A DNA stretch of 64,000 nucleotides from Stercorarius parasiticus (GCA_013396915.1 VWZL01001972.1:3079-67078); one strand, 5' to 3'; shown: positions 24,756-38,645, counted from the stretch's first letter. Notes: a model not told the origin generated them from the sequence alone. Program-made: numbers and translations.

Positions 24756-24796
24756 ACACACACACCCCCCCCAAAAAAAAGAAAAAAAAAAAGAAG
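24756..24796. repeat. (CA)n / C-run / A-run composite tract
   Basis: ACACACACA, then eight or nine Cs, then A runs broken by single Gs. It lies about 65 bp after the CR1 3' end and may have grown from slippage. Confidence 0.85.
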
Positions 24797-27700
24797 CAAC
24801 AATTTATCTTGTCTTTAATACTTCTCTGAAAGAGGAGATGATGAATTTGAATAGAAAATACTGTGAACGGGGTGAAACTGTTAGACCACTACTAATTGCA
24901 TTTTTATGCTTTGTTTTATCTTTCACTCTCTATTACCTATATGATTTTGTAAGCCTTTTGCTTTGTACTGCTTTTTTTCTTTTACTGAATTAATGCAGAC
25001 TGATAAAAGAAGATTAACTGATGACCTAGTTCTCACCAGATTCTTGACTGATTTAGGTAAGCTCCAAGTCTAGGTAGATGCTAGGATTGATTAGCACAGT
25101 TTGGTAGGCAGCTTTCCCTGTGCCACATACTGGCAGTTCACAAGTTACACTATAGTAAGTGGGAATAGGTAAGACATGGAGATGTCCAGCCTTCAAAATG
25201 GACTTTCATTTCACCTGACATTTCCCTCGGTAGAAAGCTTCCACTGTACCATGGGATGGCACCAGAGTGTAGGCACTATCATTTTTCCAGGCGCATGCTC
25301 CATCTGTTTCTCCCTCTTTGCCTCTTCATGTTTACCCAAGAAAAAGCTAGAATTTAGCACCATACACTTTTCAAGCCTGAGTAAGCAGCTAATTATTCAG
25401 ACAAAATACTATTGATTTGAAAGCGTGTGAACAAATGAAATTCAGGCTTGCTGACCTCATTGAGAAGGACAGCCAACCTTCTCAGGGAATTTCCAATTGT
25501 GTTACTTACAGTTCTTGTTCCTTTGTTTTATTTCAGGAACATTTGACACAATACAGCGCAACTTCTGGTATTGCACGCACACAGCTTCTTTTGAAATCAG
25601 AGGAGACTTTATTTAAGATGCAGACCTTTAGCTTCCTCTGAATTCAAGAGCAACCTATGTGCACCTGAAGACAATATACAAATCAGGGAAGCTGACAGAA
25701 GTGATAAAAAAAGGCAGGCTCAATTACGCATCCACTAAAATGAAGGGAACCGTATACATCCATGAATGTGCTATCCTTAAACATGAAGAAAACCTCATAC
25801 TCTGTTGTTGACTTCTTACACCATAAATTCAAGTTTCGCTAATGTCATTCCACGGGGTCATTTTCCAAAAAGCCATGCCTTTTTTTCTTAGCTCTTTCCA
25901 AGTGTAAGCATTTAGGCAATGGATAATCATTTTCGCCAGTATTCACTTTTATCATGGTAGGCATGCTACAAAATAGAGACCCTATATAATATATTTACCA
26001 AATCTAGGTAGAAAGCAATTTCCCAGCATATAAATGGACCATATTACTCATTATGTTATTTGCTATAATAGTTGAACACCAATGAGCTGCAGATTCAACA
26101 AATATCCAAAAATGGTTACCCAAAAAGCCCTAAAATTAAGTTCTTGACAGATAATAACTAATGCTGTACACCCCTACTCTTCATGTTATGAACAATATGT
26201 ACACTATATTTATGCAGAAGAAACCAGTATTTAAAACTCTTACATTTATCATAAAAATAGATTTTATTACAGAAAACAGTGCCTTCCCATAAGAGATTTA
26301 CAATTGATTAAATAGGATGGCTTGTCCTAAAACACTTACATGATTGCATGCACAGAAAACAGATGGTCTGTGTAACAGTAATTTGATTTCTTCCAGTAAA
26401 CATTACTCATGATATAGAAAACGCTTATGTTGATCTCTTCCAGAATGATGTGTGCGCTTTGCATCTCTCTTCAAATGAAGCCTGTAATTCCACTCAAGAA
26501 ACAGCACAGCAGCTCTGGTTTCCCAACAAATCAAATAAAATCAGGTAGTCTAATGCATCATTCCTCACTTAAGAGCCTGACAACACAGAGATTGATTTTA
26601 ACCTTTCACTCTCCCAAAAGTGCTTAACATAATGCCATGCTCCTTTCTCATTTACTCCTTTTGTAATGCTTCTTCATACCAAAAAAAGAACACCATTTCT
26701 ACCTTCGTCTGCCTAAGAGAAGTATCATAAGCCAAATTACAATGTCTATTCTCTTCTGATTGCATCTAACATTCTTCTCCTTTATAAAGCTGCAGGTATT
26801 TAAGAAGGGAAAAAGTCTTAGTGATAAGTCTCCACCTGTCCACTTCAAATTTTGTTCTGTCTCTTGAGTCACACCAAGAATGCTGCTAAAGCAACTTCAG
26901 CACCCAAATTTCCCTGAAATGACTCTACTCGAGCTTTATGCTTCCCAAACACTGGAAGAAATGCCGTCTACCTTTGTAAGGCAGACAGCCCTCATGAGGT
27001 CATCTAAGTCACTGAAGTCCTTTGGAACGAACAGTGGATGGGAACTCTGTCACTTGTTCCCACAGGATGACAGTCTGGGCTGATAAAGGTTGCGTGTTGC
27101 CTTTTACAGATCTTTTGCATAGGGTGAGTGCAGGTGGACCTTTCTCAAAGGCACAAATTTAACCCCTAAGAGTACACCCTTAAATCTGTCCCTAATTTTT
27201 ACAGGGGCTTCACACCGGGCTATGTTCTTTCATCTGCAAGTAATAACATTCCTGCTGGGATGTAACCCTATTTGTCACTATCTTGTCTTGTTTGATTACT
27301 GTCGCTTCACCTGGCTGGCCTGGACTTACCCCAGCCAAATGAAGTAAGGGCACAATTCTATTAAATGCCTGCTGGGAACACCCTAAGCTGCCGCTCTTGT
27401 CGGTGGGAATTAAGGGTTCTCGGCACATTGTAACAGGTACTCAGACCCTTGAGAAATTGGGCTCTTAATTAGATATTCCCTCATGACATTGTGTGATTAT
27501 TTAATGTTCTGACAAGACGCCTCAGCAATCTCACAGGCCCTGAATTAACTATCCTAGAAGAGCTCTTTGCCAACTGCAATTCTGTGAAACCTTTGTCATG
27601 CTTGGCCATGGAAGCAAATTGCATTTCATGGAGCATATGAAATGATTTACCCAATAAATTGGATGAATTATATACAACACGAACTACTGGCCAGGGTTGA

Positions 27701-30430
27701 GATGTCCAGTTTTAAATAGCTGTTCTTTCTTTGTCCCTTTCCTAATCCCTCGCACATGCTCTCCACCCCACCCTTCCACGCACACTTTTTATTGTCCCAC
27801 TTGCTGACAGAGCTCAGCAGCAGCAGCAGTCCTTGTGGCAATGTGCGATGATTCATCACACAGTCTACATGAGGCAGATTAATACTGCCAGAGGAGTTCC
27901 TTATTATAAATTTCCCTTTCTCCTGTCTGGCTCATCTGCATTATAATATTTGTTGCTCGCACGTAAATTTCCAACCCAAGCCTATCCATCCAGGGGCTGC
28001 TGAAGTTTTTTAATCTATACTGAAAAGTTTAACAAAACCCCAGCAGAGTAAACATTTCTGCCTTGCAGCTGATGCCATGTTATCAAACACATTAATAAAA
28101 GCTACAATAAGCATGAAAGAAAAAGCGTAAAAAACCAGAAGAGTGCTGAATGACATAGTATATCACATAACAAATGCACATAACAAATGCACACAACAAA
28201 TGGTCATTTTTTTATCATTCTCTATGCATAATAGCTTTAGGCACAATCACCTCGGGGGAAAAGGGCACAGCATCAAATGTTTTCCATAAGATTTTAGCAA
28301 CAGTGCCATTCTGATTGCTAAACCCTGGGTCAAGTGTGCAAAATTACAGTGCTTAGCAATCAATATTCACCTCTCCTCCACTTTGTATAAATGGAAGCTA
28401 GAGAAGGAGTATTTGGACTACCTACCCTAACTCCTATGACACCCAAATACCCACCTCGGACCCAAGGACTGCAGTCAGAGTATATCAGCTATAGGCAACT
28501 GAAACATGTGCTGCAGGTAAAGAATAAGAGACAATGACTGTCACATGAGAGATATTAAAAAACACTCTGAAGGTTGTATTTTTAGGAAAAGATTTATTAA
28601 ACTTTGAACTTCTCCATCTTTTTTGGGTTGTAACACACTTTCTGAGACCACTATGCAGAGATCACACCAGTTGCATGTTCTCTGCTAAGGCTTTATATTC
28701 CTATGCTTGCAACTGCTTTTCAAAAGGTGTATTCAACTCCACTTATTTGTGGTCACTATTTCTGCTAAGTCCAACTCAAAGAATTCACAGACATGGAGTC
28801 TCTCCCAGCCCCTTCCCTGCTCTCCCACACAGCCAAGACCCTTGCTTTACCTGCTTACCATTTAGGGAGACTTTTTTCATCCCTGTTGTTAACAACACTT
28901 CCATCGACTACGTATTTTTTTATGAGCCTTCAACACAACCTTAAATTGCGTCTCACAAGCATCATCAAATCCACTTCCACAACGAGGAATCTAACTTCAG
29001 ATAAATCATTCTACCAACTAGTTTCAACTACAACAAAAAGAGTTCCTTGAGTGCTTTATGCATTCTGGCAAGCATCTGCTTTGCCAGGAGTGGATTAAAT
29101 AACACTACCTCTATTATTCTAACAGTATGAGAGATCATATAAAATATTTATATTGTGAACTGCAGGCACAATGCCTATTCTAAATTATGCTCCGAAAGCT
29201 CAGCAAGATCTTATATTGATAGAAAAATACCTCAGTTTAAATAATTGTGCAATTTTAGTTATTCCTTATTCTACAAATCTCATGTCATTTTGCTGTTTTC
29301 CCCTTGGGAACGTGATCTATTTTAGTAAGTACTATTTTCCATGTTCAAGGGTTTCCTGTGTACTAGTACAAACATCTCACCCACATCATATTGAATCACA
29401 GGGCCAGCATAGAGGTTACTATAAAAAAATACTGTCAGTGCAGATCGATGTTCTGCGTGAGCTTCTTCATTGCATTATACAGGGCATCAGACAGTTTTGA
29501 GTACTTAATATGAAAAAATTTCCTTACGGCTTAATTTTCGGCTGACTTCCAAATTTGCAAACAAAGAGTTTGCATGTGAAGTTATTTGCAAAGACTGTAT
29601 GCACAAAACCCCATCAGTGTGGTAAATTGGCACCAATCTGCATGTGCGAGGGTAATGTTTATACAAACTAAATACCCTCTTTCCTCAGAGTTGTATTCTT
29701 CATTTTATTGGCGTTACTCCAATTCTCTATGCGGGTATGCGTGACTGCTTTAGGGATCACAAGCCCATTCTCACAGAAATCACTTGTTTCAGCAGGTTCC
29801 AATGTAAAGGGTGTTTTTCTTAAAACATGGCAAACACTGTGCTTTTCCCACATTTCACAACCATACAGTGCAGGATGGTTGGCATTAAATTCTGCAACCA
29901 GCTAAATACATTGTATACGTGCTTGTGCTATTTTCTGCAGCCCTAGGACAACGCAGCATGAGGAGAAGGGCATGAGCCATTCCTGTGCAGAATTTCCCCT
30001 GGGTAGCAGCATTTTCAGTCAGTCTGAAGCCAGTAAGTACAGCTCACTGCATTCGCACCAACTTTGACACTCCCATTGCCTAACCCTGATGGTGTTTTAC
30101 TGAGCATCTTCACCAAGGAGAGGAATGAGGACGCGAGCAGAGGGAAGGCAGAATGGCACACAACAGAGAGTGCACTTTGCCTTCCCCTTCGTTGGCAGAA
30201 GGCATCAAAAGAAACCCCACTGCAGCTCCAATGCAGCCTTTCACATGCTATGGGCAGGCAAACTCTTTGAAGGTGGGTATCTCAGTTAACAGCTGTCAAA
30301 CAGATATCCAAGCTAATGGCATTTTATTGGCCTTAGACAATCTTCTCCGCAGACTGTCACATATGGTTCTGTCTACACTTATATTAAGAGTCTGCTCAAG
30401 TTGCCCTTGCACACAATTTCCCTGACAAAA
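24797..30430. other. Intronic DNA, nothing assigned
   Basis: No gene recognised. The stretch about 27240-27680, with TTAATTAG and a GCAAATTGCATTTC octamer-like word, and its neighbour 27870-28000 have the high-complexity AT/GC texture often seen in conserved non-coding elements. That is impression only. A 13-bp tandem triplet lies at 28164-28202. Confidence 0.5.
28164..28202. repeat. 13-bp tandem repeat, 3 units
   Basis: CACATAACAAATG twice (28164-28176, 28177-28189), then CACACAACAAATG (28190-28202): three units with one mismatch. Confidence 0.92.
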
Positions 30431-30960
30431 TCAGCCACACGGTGCTGTAGATATGCAACTTTCACCCCTGCGAGTGAATGGACATGCCTTGCCCTCCAGC
30501 CTTGCTGCCATTAGGGAGGGCAGGCATGGGCAAGGGCAGCAGGAGGACGGGAAACTGGCAGGAGAGGAAGAGCAGGTTTTCCTTGACTGTCTTGCTTTTG
30601 TCAGTTCTGCCTCAGCTCCGCTTGGCAAGGACAGAGATGGGCCAGCAAGGCCCACCCTTTCCAGTGAGAAACGGGGCATTAAGGAGTGCCAGCTTTTCCT
30701 GATCCCTCCCTCCGCATGGGTCTGCTTCTTTATTTTGTAGGCACCTCCCACTGCAATGTCCTCCAGCACTCTCTCTCCTGTGTCCCCCAAGGGCTCCCTT
30801 TCCCCTTGCCCCAACAGGAGTGCCCTCTGAGCAGCTCCCAGCCCTCTGGTTGCCAACCCCTTCTGCCCAGGCTGCAGCTCGGTGGTGGCAGCCACTGAGA
30901 TCCAGTGCGGCCACAGGAACAACTGGTCTGTCCATTCATCCACCCTCTTCTGGGCTGGAA
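30431..30960. other. GC-rich patch with long minus-strand frame, unassigned
   Basis: About 530 bp distinctly richer in GC than its surroundings. A 170-codon minus-strand frame (30431-30943) is open, but so are four others on both strands in the same interval (for example 95 and 74 codons plus, 107 and 69 codons minus). That points to low stop density from base composition rather than coding selection. The predicted protein is rich in G, A, R, S and P, with no motif I know. It could be an old retroposed segment, a lncRNA exon or a regulatory island. Confidence 0.4.
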
Positions 30961-33900
30961 CTTAGGTAGCCAGTACTCTCAGCTTCAGTAGATCCAAAGG
31001 CATAAAGTCAATCCCACTCGAAATCAGGACGATTTTCCAGAAAAAAAGATCAATTATGTTATTGCAGCCTGTCTTGTGACTTGCTAACTTTCCTCCCTTC
31101 AGCCCATGTATGCAAAACTGCAATAACTTCCAACTGAAAAGTCAGCCTTGAATGCGTTTAAAAATGTACACGTTTCCCTTACTGCTTATGCAGACACCAC
31201 GCTGACTCTCTGCTCACTTCTATAAGAAAACCTATGCATTTCCCCCTCACGGGTCTGATTTCTTCCCACTTTCTCAATCTGACCTTCATGCTGACCTGCA
31301 TGCTCCTGCACTCACTCCGGTCCTTTTCTCCTTTTACCATCCCCGGTAAAGAAACACAAAATACCTAGAAAAGTGAACAATGAACAGCCAGAACCCAGTA
31401 AGCACTCATTCCCTGTATTAGGTTTTCAAATGATTTTTTTAACAGAGATTTATGAGCTGCCTTGCTAGGAGATGGTAAAGCATTCAGCCAAACAGCACCT
31501 TCTCTAACTTACTGCTTTAATGATACTTAAAATTCTTAAATAAAACATAATAAATTTTCAGTCACTCATAGTACGTAAAACAGTTTTGCACTGCTCTCTT
31601 TTTTGCAGTTACCACCAACTATAAAAATACAGAAATTATCAAATAAATTTTGTTTATTGCTCAATAAATACACTCAGTAATATACTGCTCAGTAAATACA
31701 ATTTTCATTAAAGAAAACAACATGACAACAGAATTACCCAGGTACCTAAAATAATTAATTTCAGACTTGTTCTGTGCCTGGGACTCTAAAAGCACTCTCA
31801 CAAATCTGTTCCTTCACTGTCTCCTTGGACAAGACCCCAGGAACAACAGAAAACCCACAGCACTGCTTAAGCAATCACATCTTGCCCTACAGTAAAACAG
31901 AAGAGCATCTCACGTTATTGAGAGAACCCCTCCCAATATTCCTGCAGAAATAGCAAAGTGTTTGATTTTCACTTCCATTTTAACCTAGATACAACTTCCC
32001 TCACTGTGTAGACATAACCTTAGCATCAGACACACTGTTGACTGTTTCAAGGTGTCTACCCCAGAGAGTAAGCAACTGAAATGGCTGAAATGTCCACAAG
32101 GCTGCAGCCTGCGTCAGAACTGCAATTAGCTTAAACTTTAAAGCAGACTCCAAGTAACAGAGTCTGATATTGAGGAAGGGAAATACTTCAGGTAACCTGA
32201 GAGGGTCCAGTTCCAATTATGTCACAACAGGATTGCACTCAGATGTGAAGTTGAGCTTCTGTTTTATATTTAAACAGTCTTGCTGACATTTGTATGCTCT
32301 GCAGAGCAAGGAGGCAGATAAGTCAAGCCAGGCATTCAGCTACTTAGCAGTATGTCCTAAGGTGGCAAGGAGGGTTGGATTGTTGCATCCTCTCTTCTGG
32401 AGACCTGGTCAACAAATACAAAGAAGCCAATACAGACTAACCATTTGAGTAGGAACTGCTGTGTCAACCACAAAGAGAAAGTCTATTGTGCTTTGAATTT
32501 CCTTGCCCTAAAATCTTCGGGCGGCAACACGTTGTCAGCAAGTGGGATTCTATTGATACAATCCTCTTCCCCCTGGCAAAATAAGAACCAGGTTCTCCAA
32601 TACTGATTTTAATATTAAAGCATGTTCAGAGTCTTTTTCAGGTTCTCACTGAAAGTCTTCCTTGGCTTTATGGCTTGTCACAGCTGACATGATTCTTAAT
32701 CAGAGCTCCTTCAAAAACACAGTGAATAGATAATAATATCTGGAAAACTAGGACATTAAAACTTTGATTCACACAGCACATCTCTCTAGTCTTATCATAC
32801 ATTATGCATAGCTGTACTGTATTTTGAAGGAAACTGCTGTGACGTGTTTTCTGTGGGAGATATACGCATGACTACAGAGTCTACAGCATATCAAAAACCA
32901 GGATTCTGATCTCTGGAAGATATTCAGATAATTAGGCAAAACAGCAATACAGGAACATTCTGCCCCAAACCAGAAATATTTTGGATTGGTAATGAAACAC
33001 TTGGATTCCATATTACCATGGAGGTATTTCATGGGAGTTATAGTTTAGGTGCCTCAGCAGCCCGGTGTCAAGGATATTTAGTTTCCCAAGTGAGGACTAT
33101 GTCATCAGAAATATTCAAACTCCAGTTGCTATACAACAAAGACCCATCGCTGCCTACTTCTATCATGTTAGTTTTGTTTTTTAAAGCGATGATAATTATT
33201 GACAAATTGGTACTGACTCTGATCTCTTTAACTGTTATGTAGATAAATTTTCATCCTTATCATTTACTTGACAGTGCTAACATCATATCCCCACTTTAAT
33301 GATGTGACTGGCTTTAAAGATTCATAAATTCATTACTACAGTACATATCAAGGTTAAAACAGGGAGAATTCCCTTATCAGTATGAAGGACTCATACAGTT
33401 TGCAACAATCCTAGATGAAATTACCCTGTTGTCTTTCAATAAGCAGAAATCTCCTGCAGTGGCAAATGTTCGTAATGGACTGTTTCATCTTGGCAATCAT
33501 CTGAAAAGCATCTAATTTAATTAAAGCTTTAGAACAAAGTGATCTCTCCTTTAACAATTAAATATTTATGTTCACACATATATCATTTAATTGGCATAAC
33601 ATATCAAAGGGTATTAATTGATTGTACAGTGTGTAAGGACTGGAGAAAAAGTCTAGCACAGGTTTAAAAGTCTTTTTTATATTAAACACTAAATAAAAAA
33701 TTGCAAGGCAGAGAAAGGGCATCAAAGATATAATAAGCAAGAATTAAGACAACTGAGATTTTAATGATCGTTAGCTCTATGCTACCACTATGGTAACTGC
33801 TGGCAGTACAGGCTGTATGAAAAATCACCAGAAATTATGTGTTCGCAGAAGCCGCATAAACTTGTGCTGGAATTGAGAGAAAGAGCAGGAGCAGAGATCA

Positions 33901-36007
33901 GAGAGATCCTAGACTCAACAGTAGGTCTGTGTATTCTTGGTCATTAATCACTGCTGAACACTTGATTCCAGAGCTGTGCCAAAGAAGCTCTAAGTTGCAT
34001 AATGCTATCTATGTCAACATGAACTGTATAATGAAACAATATCTACAGCCTACACCATCTCCACAAAGATCAAAAGAATGTATCACATTTTATTCAATTA
34101 CCTGGCAGAGAGAGACAGAATTTAAAGCCACGCTAATTGGAAACATCCTTTTCAGGCTTTCTTCTGCCTTTTTCCTAGGGAATTAGAACATATCTGTGAA
34201 GGGGAGGAGGTGAGAATTTGTCTGAATAGTTGCTAAAATTAACTTAAATGTGCAGTTACAGACCATCTCTTCAGCTAACAAGCACTTACTGATACCATTT
34301 TATTTAGTAAGAAACTGACTTTTACAGTAACAAGTAGCTCAATGGGGAACATTCAAGGAACTCCATGGGGGGAAAATCAGAAATTAACCTCTTATATACT
34401 ACTTTTGAGGTCTCACAGGCTCTACTGTTAAAGACACATTTTTGTTTATTTCTCTATCAAATGTGGGAAAAGAAAATCAAAAATTAACAGGCTTAGACAT
34501 TCAGTACCAGTTCAAGGGACTAGTTCTGGCGCAGATATGTGTGATGACCATGTTATACAGCCATTTGGAAGTGTAAAAGCTGCTCACTAAAGTTGCAAAT
34601 ATTAGCAAATAAAGCCTGTTTAAGCTATAGTGTTAACACTTAAAGCTGGCATGAACAGATGCTGCTGCCAAACGTGGTCCTGGATCTCTCTGATAATGTG
34701 GCTGCCTCTGTGGGTTTAACCCAGGCCAGTTCCTTCTAGAAACACTTGTGGCAACATCAGAGAGAACGCAGGCAAGGGAATAAAGCAGTGGGGTGGAAGG
34801 AGGACAGGGTCTCTTCCTTCAGGGGCAGTACAAGTTTAAAGCACTTGAACTTATCTCCACCTTCTTTCCTAAAAGCAGAAAAGGACGCAGGAGGGAGAGA
34901 ATATCTCAACCCCAAACCAGAAGTACTCTTCACTCGACATCCCAGAACTGACTGGGAATAAAGTCTGTGGACTCTACCCAGTGTTTATGGAAAAAAATCT
35001 GTCAATATCTAGTCTTCATCTCAAATTTCAGTGAGTTTGGAAGAGCTTGCTTCTTATACATATCCTGACCACTACTACGCTTAGAAATGTTTGCACAGGA
35101 GCAGCTCCTTATGAATATTCCCAACACAGTTCTCTGCACATTCATTTGATTGTTTGCAATGAACTTTTTCTCCATGATTTCCTTCAAAATAGGTTACATG
35201 CTATTCATCAGTTTCCTAGGGCTATGTTTTACAGTTAAGAACAACACTTTGTTTCCTGAGGGCCTTTAGCAACAAAAAAAAGTAGGTGTTAAAGAATTAT
35301 TCAGGAAATTTCAATCTAAGATGGACTGAGCAGTTGATGAAGGTTTTCTGCAGGACTGTAACATTAAATAGCTGTACTAGACCACAACATACAATCCAAT
35401 ACTCTACCTTTGACAATAGCTAACAACAGATACTCATGGTGAAAGAAAATAATTAAGAATCAGTCAAGAAAAGAAATTTTAGTAATCATCGTGTTTGGGA
35501 CTTGCTGACCCTGGTCTGTGTTGTATTTAATTAGTCTTGAGAGAGCACTTTTAAATATATTTTTCAAATTTATATTGAAATCTTACATACTTTCAGCATC
35601 TAAAATAGTGTAGAAAGAAACGTATTTCCTTATGTTTTGAAAATTCTGCAACTTCTTTTGATGACTTCTGCTTCTTGCATTGTGTGAAATACTGAACACT
35701 TGTTTTTGTCTAACAATACCATTTCCTATTATTTCAGTTGTTTCTTTTCAAAGCTGAAAAACTAGGCAATAAAATAATAGATGATATCCAGTGTTGATAA
35801 ATTCAAAGGAATATGTACGGAGAAGAAAATGCCCTCTTGTTATTCAAATACACTGCTGAGTCTGAATTAGCTGTTGCAGTTGAGGAAACAGATCTCAGAA
35901 TCACCATGGACAGTTTTGTGAAAGCATCCCGTCAGCTGCAGTGGTGGTCAAAAAGGCAAATATAACATTATAGATAACCAGTAAAGGAACAGGGAACAAA
36001 ACAGAAA
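30961..36007. other. Intronic DNA, nothing assigned
   Basis: About 5 kb of AT-rich DNA. No gene, RNA gene or established repeat seen. All open frames are under 90 codons. Confidence 0.6.
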
Positions 36008-36135
36008 ACAAATAATAACAAATAATAATAAACAAATAACAACTAATAAGAATAAATAATATTGGCATAATTTAATTATTAAATGATTTATTATTACTAT
36101 TATTGTTGTTATTATTTCTTATTATTTGTTATTAT
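36008..36135. repeat. AT-rich inverted simple repeat
   Basis: The left arm (36008-36060) is AAT/AAC-rich; the right arm (about 36088-36135) is ATT/GTT-rich. The arms are approximate reverse complements around a centre at 36061-36087 (which itself holds TTTAATTATTAAA), so the unit can form an imperfect cruciform. It ends about 120 bp before the CR1 at 36255. Confidence 0.8.
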
Positions 36136-36254
36136 ATGCTATTGTGCAAAACCAGCATGGGTCCATACCTTCACTGATGCACAGAGTTCTGCTTCACACT
36201 CTGTGAGAAAGAGCAGAGTAAGACACAACAAGGTATGTATTATACACTACACCA

Positions 36255-36985
36255 TAGAGAGATCTCAACAGCCTAGTAGACTGGGCCAACACTAATTGAA
36301 TGAGGTTTAACAAAGATAATTGTAACATCTTGTATTTGTAGCACTACAGGCCAGGGACTGACTGGACTGGGTGTGCATCCTTGCAGCAATGAAACAAACC
36401 TGGGGCCTTGACTGCATCAACTAAAGTAAAACCAACAGGTGAAAGATCGTCACTATTTCATTTGGCATTTGTTAGGTCACACTTGGAATAATGTGTCTAG
36501 ATTTGGACCACCACTTCAAAAGAGACATTGAAATATTGGACATGGTCCGGTGAACGGCCACCAAGTTGATTAGAGGGTTAGAGACCTTGATGCATGTTGA
36601 AAGATTGAAGGAATTCAGTTTGCTCAATCTCAAGAAGAGAGGAAGCAGAGGGGAGTCTAACCACATTCTCTCAATACCTAAAAGGTAGTTATAGAGAAGA
36701 TGGAGGTACTCTTTTCACAAGGACACAGTGACAGGACAAGAAGGAATGGGCATCGGTTGCTTCCAAAGGAAATTTCACCAGTCTATATGAGAAAGTTCTT
36801 CACTGTGAGAACAATGAAACATTGGAAGAGGTTGTCCAGAGAAGTGGAGTAGTGGAACCACTCTTGCTGGAAGTAATTTGGGACTTGGCTTTTTGGGCCA
36901 ATGGGTAACCTAAGCCAAACCTCTGCTGTCAATTGTAGGTGGGTTAAGATGACTTCCAAGAGGTCCCTTCCAGTCTAGACTTTTC
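36255..36985 (+). mobile_element. CR1 LINE, ORF2 end plus 3' UTR
   Basis: The start GAGAGATCTCAACAGCC-TAGTAGACTGGGCCAAC and then ATGAGGTTTAACAAAG match the CR1 block coding [19 protein letters not shown], with an in-frame stop before the M. Later words (TTAGGTCACACTTGGAATAATGTG, CACTTCAAAAGAGACATTGAA, GAAAGTTCTTCACTGTGAGAACA, GAAACATTGGAAGAGGTTGTC) follow the end of ORF2, and AAGAGGTCCCTTCCAGTCTAG gives the 3' end near 36985. The octamer tail is lost or degraded. Stops and frameshifts are many, so it is an old inactive copy, lying antisense to the presumed GALNT13 transcript. Confidence 0.9.
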
Positions 36986-37617
36986 CCTGCTTCCACACGG
37001 GAGGGCGGCAGGCACAATGAAATTTCTGAATCGGCTTTCACAGTGGGCAAGAAGCAGCAGACTAGCACTCTTTAACAATAAAAAAGAAATGACAGAGGGC
37101 AGAAAGGGGGAAGGCAGAGGTTTACAGCATCATGAAAGACCCAGACAAGGTAAGTATGGAACAGATATTCAATCTTTTTCACAATACACGAAGGAGGGGA
37201 TATAAAATGACATTTTCAAAGGGAAGACTTGAAAGAAACCAAAGTACTTTTACCAACAAAACATAACTGACCTGTGAAACTCCCTGACTTACATTTTCGG
37301 GGTATCAAAAGAATAAAGGGAATCAAAAGGACATACTGAAATGAGTTCATCAAGGGGTGTTAACAGGAGATGCAGAATCAAACTCCAGACAGGAAGTCAC
37401 CAAGCACCGAGCTGACCGAACATGTGAGAGTATACCGTGGCAAGAATTACAGTATGTACTCATACCTTTTCTGAAAGAATTTTCCATATTTGGAAAACTA
37501 GAGTTCATGGGAGAATGACAATGTTTTACCTAAATAAATCTCAACAAAAATAAAGTCTGAAGCCTTTATTGCCATGTCTGAATCAGGAAAACATTCACGA
37601 ACCCAGTGGCTCATAAT

Positions 37618-37650
37618 TTCTTTTTTTTCTTTTTTTTTTCTTTTTTTTTA
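37618..37650. repeat. Poly-T tract with C interruptions
   Basis: Runs of 8 to 10 Ts separated by single Cs, ending TTTAAAG. Confidence 0.92.
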
Positions 37651-38013
37651 AAGATTTCCACTAAAAAGCTTAATTCTTTTCCTGAGGACAAAATTAAATC
37701 CTGAAAAATATACCAAGTTCCTAAGCTTTTTGGATAGCTGACTACATAACAACCAACATTTGGCCTATTTTTCTTTTTTAACTGATGCTGGGAGCACTGA
37801 GATGGAAGAAGGATCATGCATATGATTATAGCAACAGTGGGAATTCTCTTGGCTTTACAAATGAGAACCATGGCTTACCACAGGGAAGCCACAGAACGCC
37901 TTAAGGCCCCAACTGTAGCAGGCTGTCTAAACCTGCTGTGCAGCAGGATTTGTTTCTTAAAATTCACAATTTACATCTTTTTGCCAGAAGGGAGGTTGTA
38001 CATTCTCCTATTT

Positions 38014-38047
38014 AAAAAAAAAAAAAAAAAAAAGGAAGAAGAAAAAG
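38014..38047. repeat. Poly-A tract (about 20 As) with GAAGAA extension
   Basis: About 20 As and then GGAAGAAGAAAAAG. No AATAAA signal or retroposed body is evident upstream on the plus strand, so a retroposed tail is not supported. Confidence 0.92.
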
Positions 38048-38645
38048 TGTAGATTTTATCAGTAGCCTTTGGTAAGTATTTATTTTTTTCTTCTAACCGA
38101 AAGGCTCCAAGGGAAACCTGACTCATTTAAAAATGAAAGATGAGCTTGCATGTGTTTTCTTGGTAGCATTCTCAGAGCACGATGCTGCAATGCTGCCCCA
38201 TCACAGGGTAGGTAATTTGCCCAGCCACACCGAGAAGGGTACAAGACACGAATAGCCATAACATGTATCTCATATTGAGATCAATGTCAAAATGCCAACT
38301 GTTTTCATTTCAGCCATAATTTTCTATTCCAACTGTTTATATGGACTAATGCAAGGTAGACATACTGATACCAAAATTTCTCTAGGTTTTTACACAGTGC
38401 TAACATTAGAGCACTGAGCACTAAAATCATTACTTCTTTAAACAAAAATCTTTTTCTGACAGATCCAAATTTAACTGCTGCTTTTTGCTGTGATCAAGTA
38501 CCAAAACCAAATGGCAGTATCCTAGGATGATACACATATTTGAGTTATATTCATAGGCATCCTGGCCCACCGTTTTAACTGATTTTAAGGCTGTGTATTA
38601 CATCCATTCTGTCAAAATATTGATAAGAAATTCAAACATCCAGAT

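Larger units (their letters stand above)
36986..38645. other. Intronic DNA with opposed T and A runs
   Basis: No gene recognised. A T-rich tract (37618-37650) and an A-rich tract (38014-38047) face each other about 365 bp apart. The sequence between them (37651-38013) looks unique. Confidence 0.55.
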
